Shown piece by piece: positions 5,524 to 6,697 of a stretch of DNA of 6,697 nucleotides. The stretch comes from Pseudomonadota bacterium (GTDB lineage Bacteria > Pseudomonadota > Gammaproteobacteria > Burkholderiales > Burkholderiaceae_D). A program made the translations under genes and the position numbers. How positions within the stretch are numbered: position 1 is the first letter of the stretch; every line of letters starts with the position of its first letter. Under the pieces are notes generated by a model. That model saw nothing but the letters and a program-made list of their open reading frames with translations. It had not been told where the DNA came from and did not search any database. The stretch lies in assembly GCA_023391395.1 (NCBI GenBank), contig JAEWBA010000144.1:1-6697 (forward strand), written 5' to 3'.

Positions 5524-6273
5524 CTAAGTCAACAGCTTCTGCGCCGACACAGCCTCCCGCAAAGCCTCGATCACCGTTTGCCGCATGTCGCGCCAGTGCG
5601 CGCCGCCCTCTCTGACGTGGCGCTGGTTGATTTCCAGCTCGATGCCGAGATAGCTATCCATGGGAAAGCGCCGCCGCAGATAGACGGTGAAGCCGTCTGC
5701 GGTGCCGGAGTAGGGATAGTTCATACGTGTCTTGAGAGCCGGCGCATGAGCCTTCAGCGCTGCCTGCCAGCGCCGGCACAGGGCGGCTTCGGCGGTCCGC
5801 GCGGGATCGTAGAGCAGGCCGAGGTCGGTGTTGCGCACCTTGCCATTCAGTTCGGGCGTGAAGCTGTGGCAGGACAGATGGATGACGCGCGCACCGCTCT
5901 CGACGGCTTGCGCGATCCGGGTTTCGGCGTTGGTGCGGTAGGGCCGATAGTAGCGCTGCAAAATTTCCTCGCGCAGGCCGGGCTCGGCCTTGCGTGTGGC
6001 CTCGGAAAACAAGCGGGGATGGCCGGTCGAGCGGTTCAGGTCGACCAGCAGACGGCTGACGACCGATACCAGGAGCGGCGCGTCCAGGGCTTGCGCCATC
6101 TCGCGCGCCATGCGCAGGGCACCGGCATCGTAGCCGCGGTGCGTGTGCAGCAGCGCCTCATGGCCGCGGAAGAAGTCGCGATAGGGCGAAGGCACGCGGT
6201 TGCCGCCGTGCTCGCAGGTGACCAGGAAAACGTCCCGGCTTGCAGGCGGTTCGATGAGCTGTGCGGTATCCAC
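5524..6273 (-). CDS. N-formylglutamate amidohydrolase family protein
   Basis: Zinc-type amidohydrolase of the N-formylglutamate amidohydrolase family (Pfam FGase), about 249 residues and complete. Conserved blocks with metal or catalytic candidates are visible: CEHGGNRVP with Glu21-His22 near the N-terminus, HTHRGYDAGA at 43-52, SRLLVDLNR at 73-81, HLSCHSF at 132-138, NYPYSGTADGFT at 185-196 and GIELEINQ at 210-217. The textbook member (HutG) hydrolyses N-formyl-L-glutamate to glutamate and formate in histidine degradation. No hut gene is visible here, so the substrate is open. The GTG at 6271-6273 is chosen because GAGG (complement of 6281-6284) is 7 bases before it; the GTG at 6279 is only one base from that site. 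The frame extends upstream only by overlapping the preceding gene. It follows that gene by 23 bases, indicating one operon. Confidence 0.88.
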   Translation of the reverse strand: MDTAQLIEPPASRDVFLVTCEHGGNRVPSPYRDFFRGHEALLHTHRGYDAGALRMAREMAQALDAPLLVSVVSRLLVDLNRSTGHPRLFSEATRKAEPGLREEILQRYYRPYRTNAETRIAQAVESGARVIHLSCHSFTPELNGKVRNTDLGLLYDPARTAEAALCRRWQAALKAHAPALKTRMNYPYSGTADGFTVYLRRRFPMDSYLGIELEINQRHVREGGAHWRDMRQTVIEALREAVSAQKLLT

Positions 6274-6296
6274 GGCCACGCCTCGCCGCTCGCGCC

Positions 6297-6697
6297 TCAC
6301 CGGGGCCGGGCCTCGAATAGGCGCCCGCCATGCAGGCAATCGCACAGCTCGCGATACACCTCGGCCAGATGCGCCGGCGCATAATCCGATCCGATCGCAT
6401 GCAAGATGCGGCGCGCCAGCGGTCCCTGGCGCAGGATGGTCTGCAGCGGTTCGCGCCAAGGGTCGGCATGCTCGGCGCCGTCGTGCAGCATGCGCTCGAT
6501 TAGATGCGTCCACAATTCCTGCGCGCTGCAGCGTCCATCCGGATAGCCCAGCAGCGCCAGGTATTCCGGCACGTCGATCACCGCCTGCTCGGCATCGCAG
6601 ATGCAGGCATTCAGAATCCGCGCCAGGGTGGCCGTTGGCACGGCTTGCTGCTCCTGCAGCGAGGCGTGTTGGGCACGGTACAGGGTACGCACCACAT
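6297..6697 (-). CDS. C-terminal part of a probable GCS2-type carboxylate-amine ligase, cut by the right edge
   Basis: The frame runs from the window edge to a TGA at 6297-6299, giving 132 visible codons; a GTG at 6693-6695 is within two bases of the edge and is not a credible start. The fragment is helical, with QELWTHLIERML at 59-70, ILRQGPLARRIL at 87-98 and YRELCDCLHGGRLF at 114-127. The last two resemble the C-terminal helices of glutamate-cysteine-ligase-like proteins (GCS2, YbdK type), which carry an 'il..G..A.r.l' pattern followed by a helix ending in a short tail. The catalytic part is outside the window, so this rests on the tail pattern and on the frequent neighbourhood of GCS2-type ligases and FGase-family hydrolases. 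It is upstream of, and probably cotranscribed with, the amidohydrolase. It could be another helical protein. Confidence 0.5.
   Translation of the reverse strand, partial: VVRTLYRAQHASLQEQQAVPTATLARILNACICDAEQAVIDVPEYLALLGYPDGRCSAQELWTHLIERMLHDGAEHADPWREPLQTILRQGPLARRILHAIGSDYAPAHLAEVYRELCDCLHGGRLFEARPR

Noticed and set aside
5422..6384. 320-codon plus-strand open frame
   Set aside because: It lies antisense to the amidohydrolase and part of the ligase in GC-rich DNA, where long antisense frames arise by chance. No motif is recognisable.
6274..6513. Extension of the amidohydrolase frame to an upstream ATG (329 residues)
   Set aside because: The added 80 residues are Arg/Ala-rich, overlap the upstream gene out of frame and precede the family's normal N-terminus. 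The GTG at 6271-6273 has a well-placed GAGG.

Overview
The window reads as chromosomal DNA of a GC-rich Gram-negative bacterium, most likely a betaproteobacterium of the order Burkholderiales. This is inferred from gene content, protein style and strong GGAG/GGAGGAG ribosome binding sites; no rRNA or marker gene is present to prove it. The outer parts (nitronate monooxygenase on the left, the formylglutamate amidohydrolase pair on the right) look GC-rich. The middle (antiporter, SMR exporter and their upstream regions) looks less so, which would fit an accessory patch, though composition was judged by eye.

Layout, left to right. (1) Bases 1-469, minus strand: N-terminal half of a nitronate monooxygenase, cut by the window edge. 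(2) 470-1017: about 550 bases without a convincing gene, holding a weak candidate promoter and a perfect 7-bp dyad. (3) 1018-1269, plus: an 83-residue soluble protein of unknown function. (4) 1317-1640, minus: a decayed C-terminal part of an EAL-domain (cyclic-di-GMP phosphodiesterase) gene with three in-frame stops. (5) 1654-2949, plus: a complete CPA1-type sodium/proton antiporter. (6) 3223-4844, minus: a likely two-gene operon, AcuI/YhdH acrylyl-CoA reductase first and then an AhpD-like peroxidase-related protein, with a perfect TTAGAC-N5-GTCTAA palindrome just upstream. (7) 5071-5391, plus: a Gdx (SugE) guanidinium exporter of the SMR family, preceded by a leader with a hairpin and a terminator-like element but no guanidine riboswitch that I can recognise. 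(8) 5524-6697, minus: an N-formylglutamate amidohydrolase family protein behind the C-terminus of what looks like a GCS2-type carboxylate-amine ligase, cut by the right edge.

The genes do not form one pathway. The common theme is stress and detoxification: nitronates, electrophilic acrylyl-CoA-type compounds, peroxides, sodium/pH and guanidinium, arranged as small independent units. I see no CRISPR array, tRNA, rRNA, insertion sequence or phage gene. The observations most worth following are the EAL-gene remnant, the palindrome controlling acuI, the unassigned gdx leader, and the ligase-amidohydrolase pair outside any visible histidine-utilisation operon.
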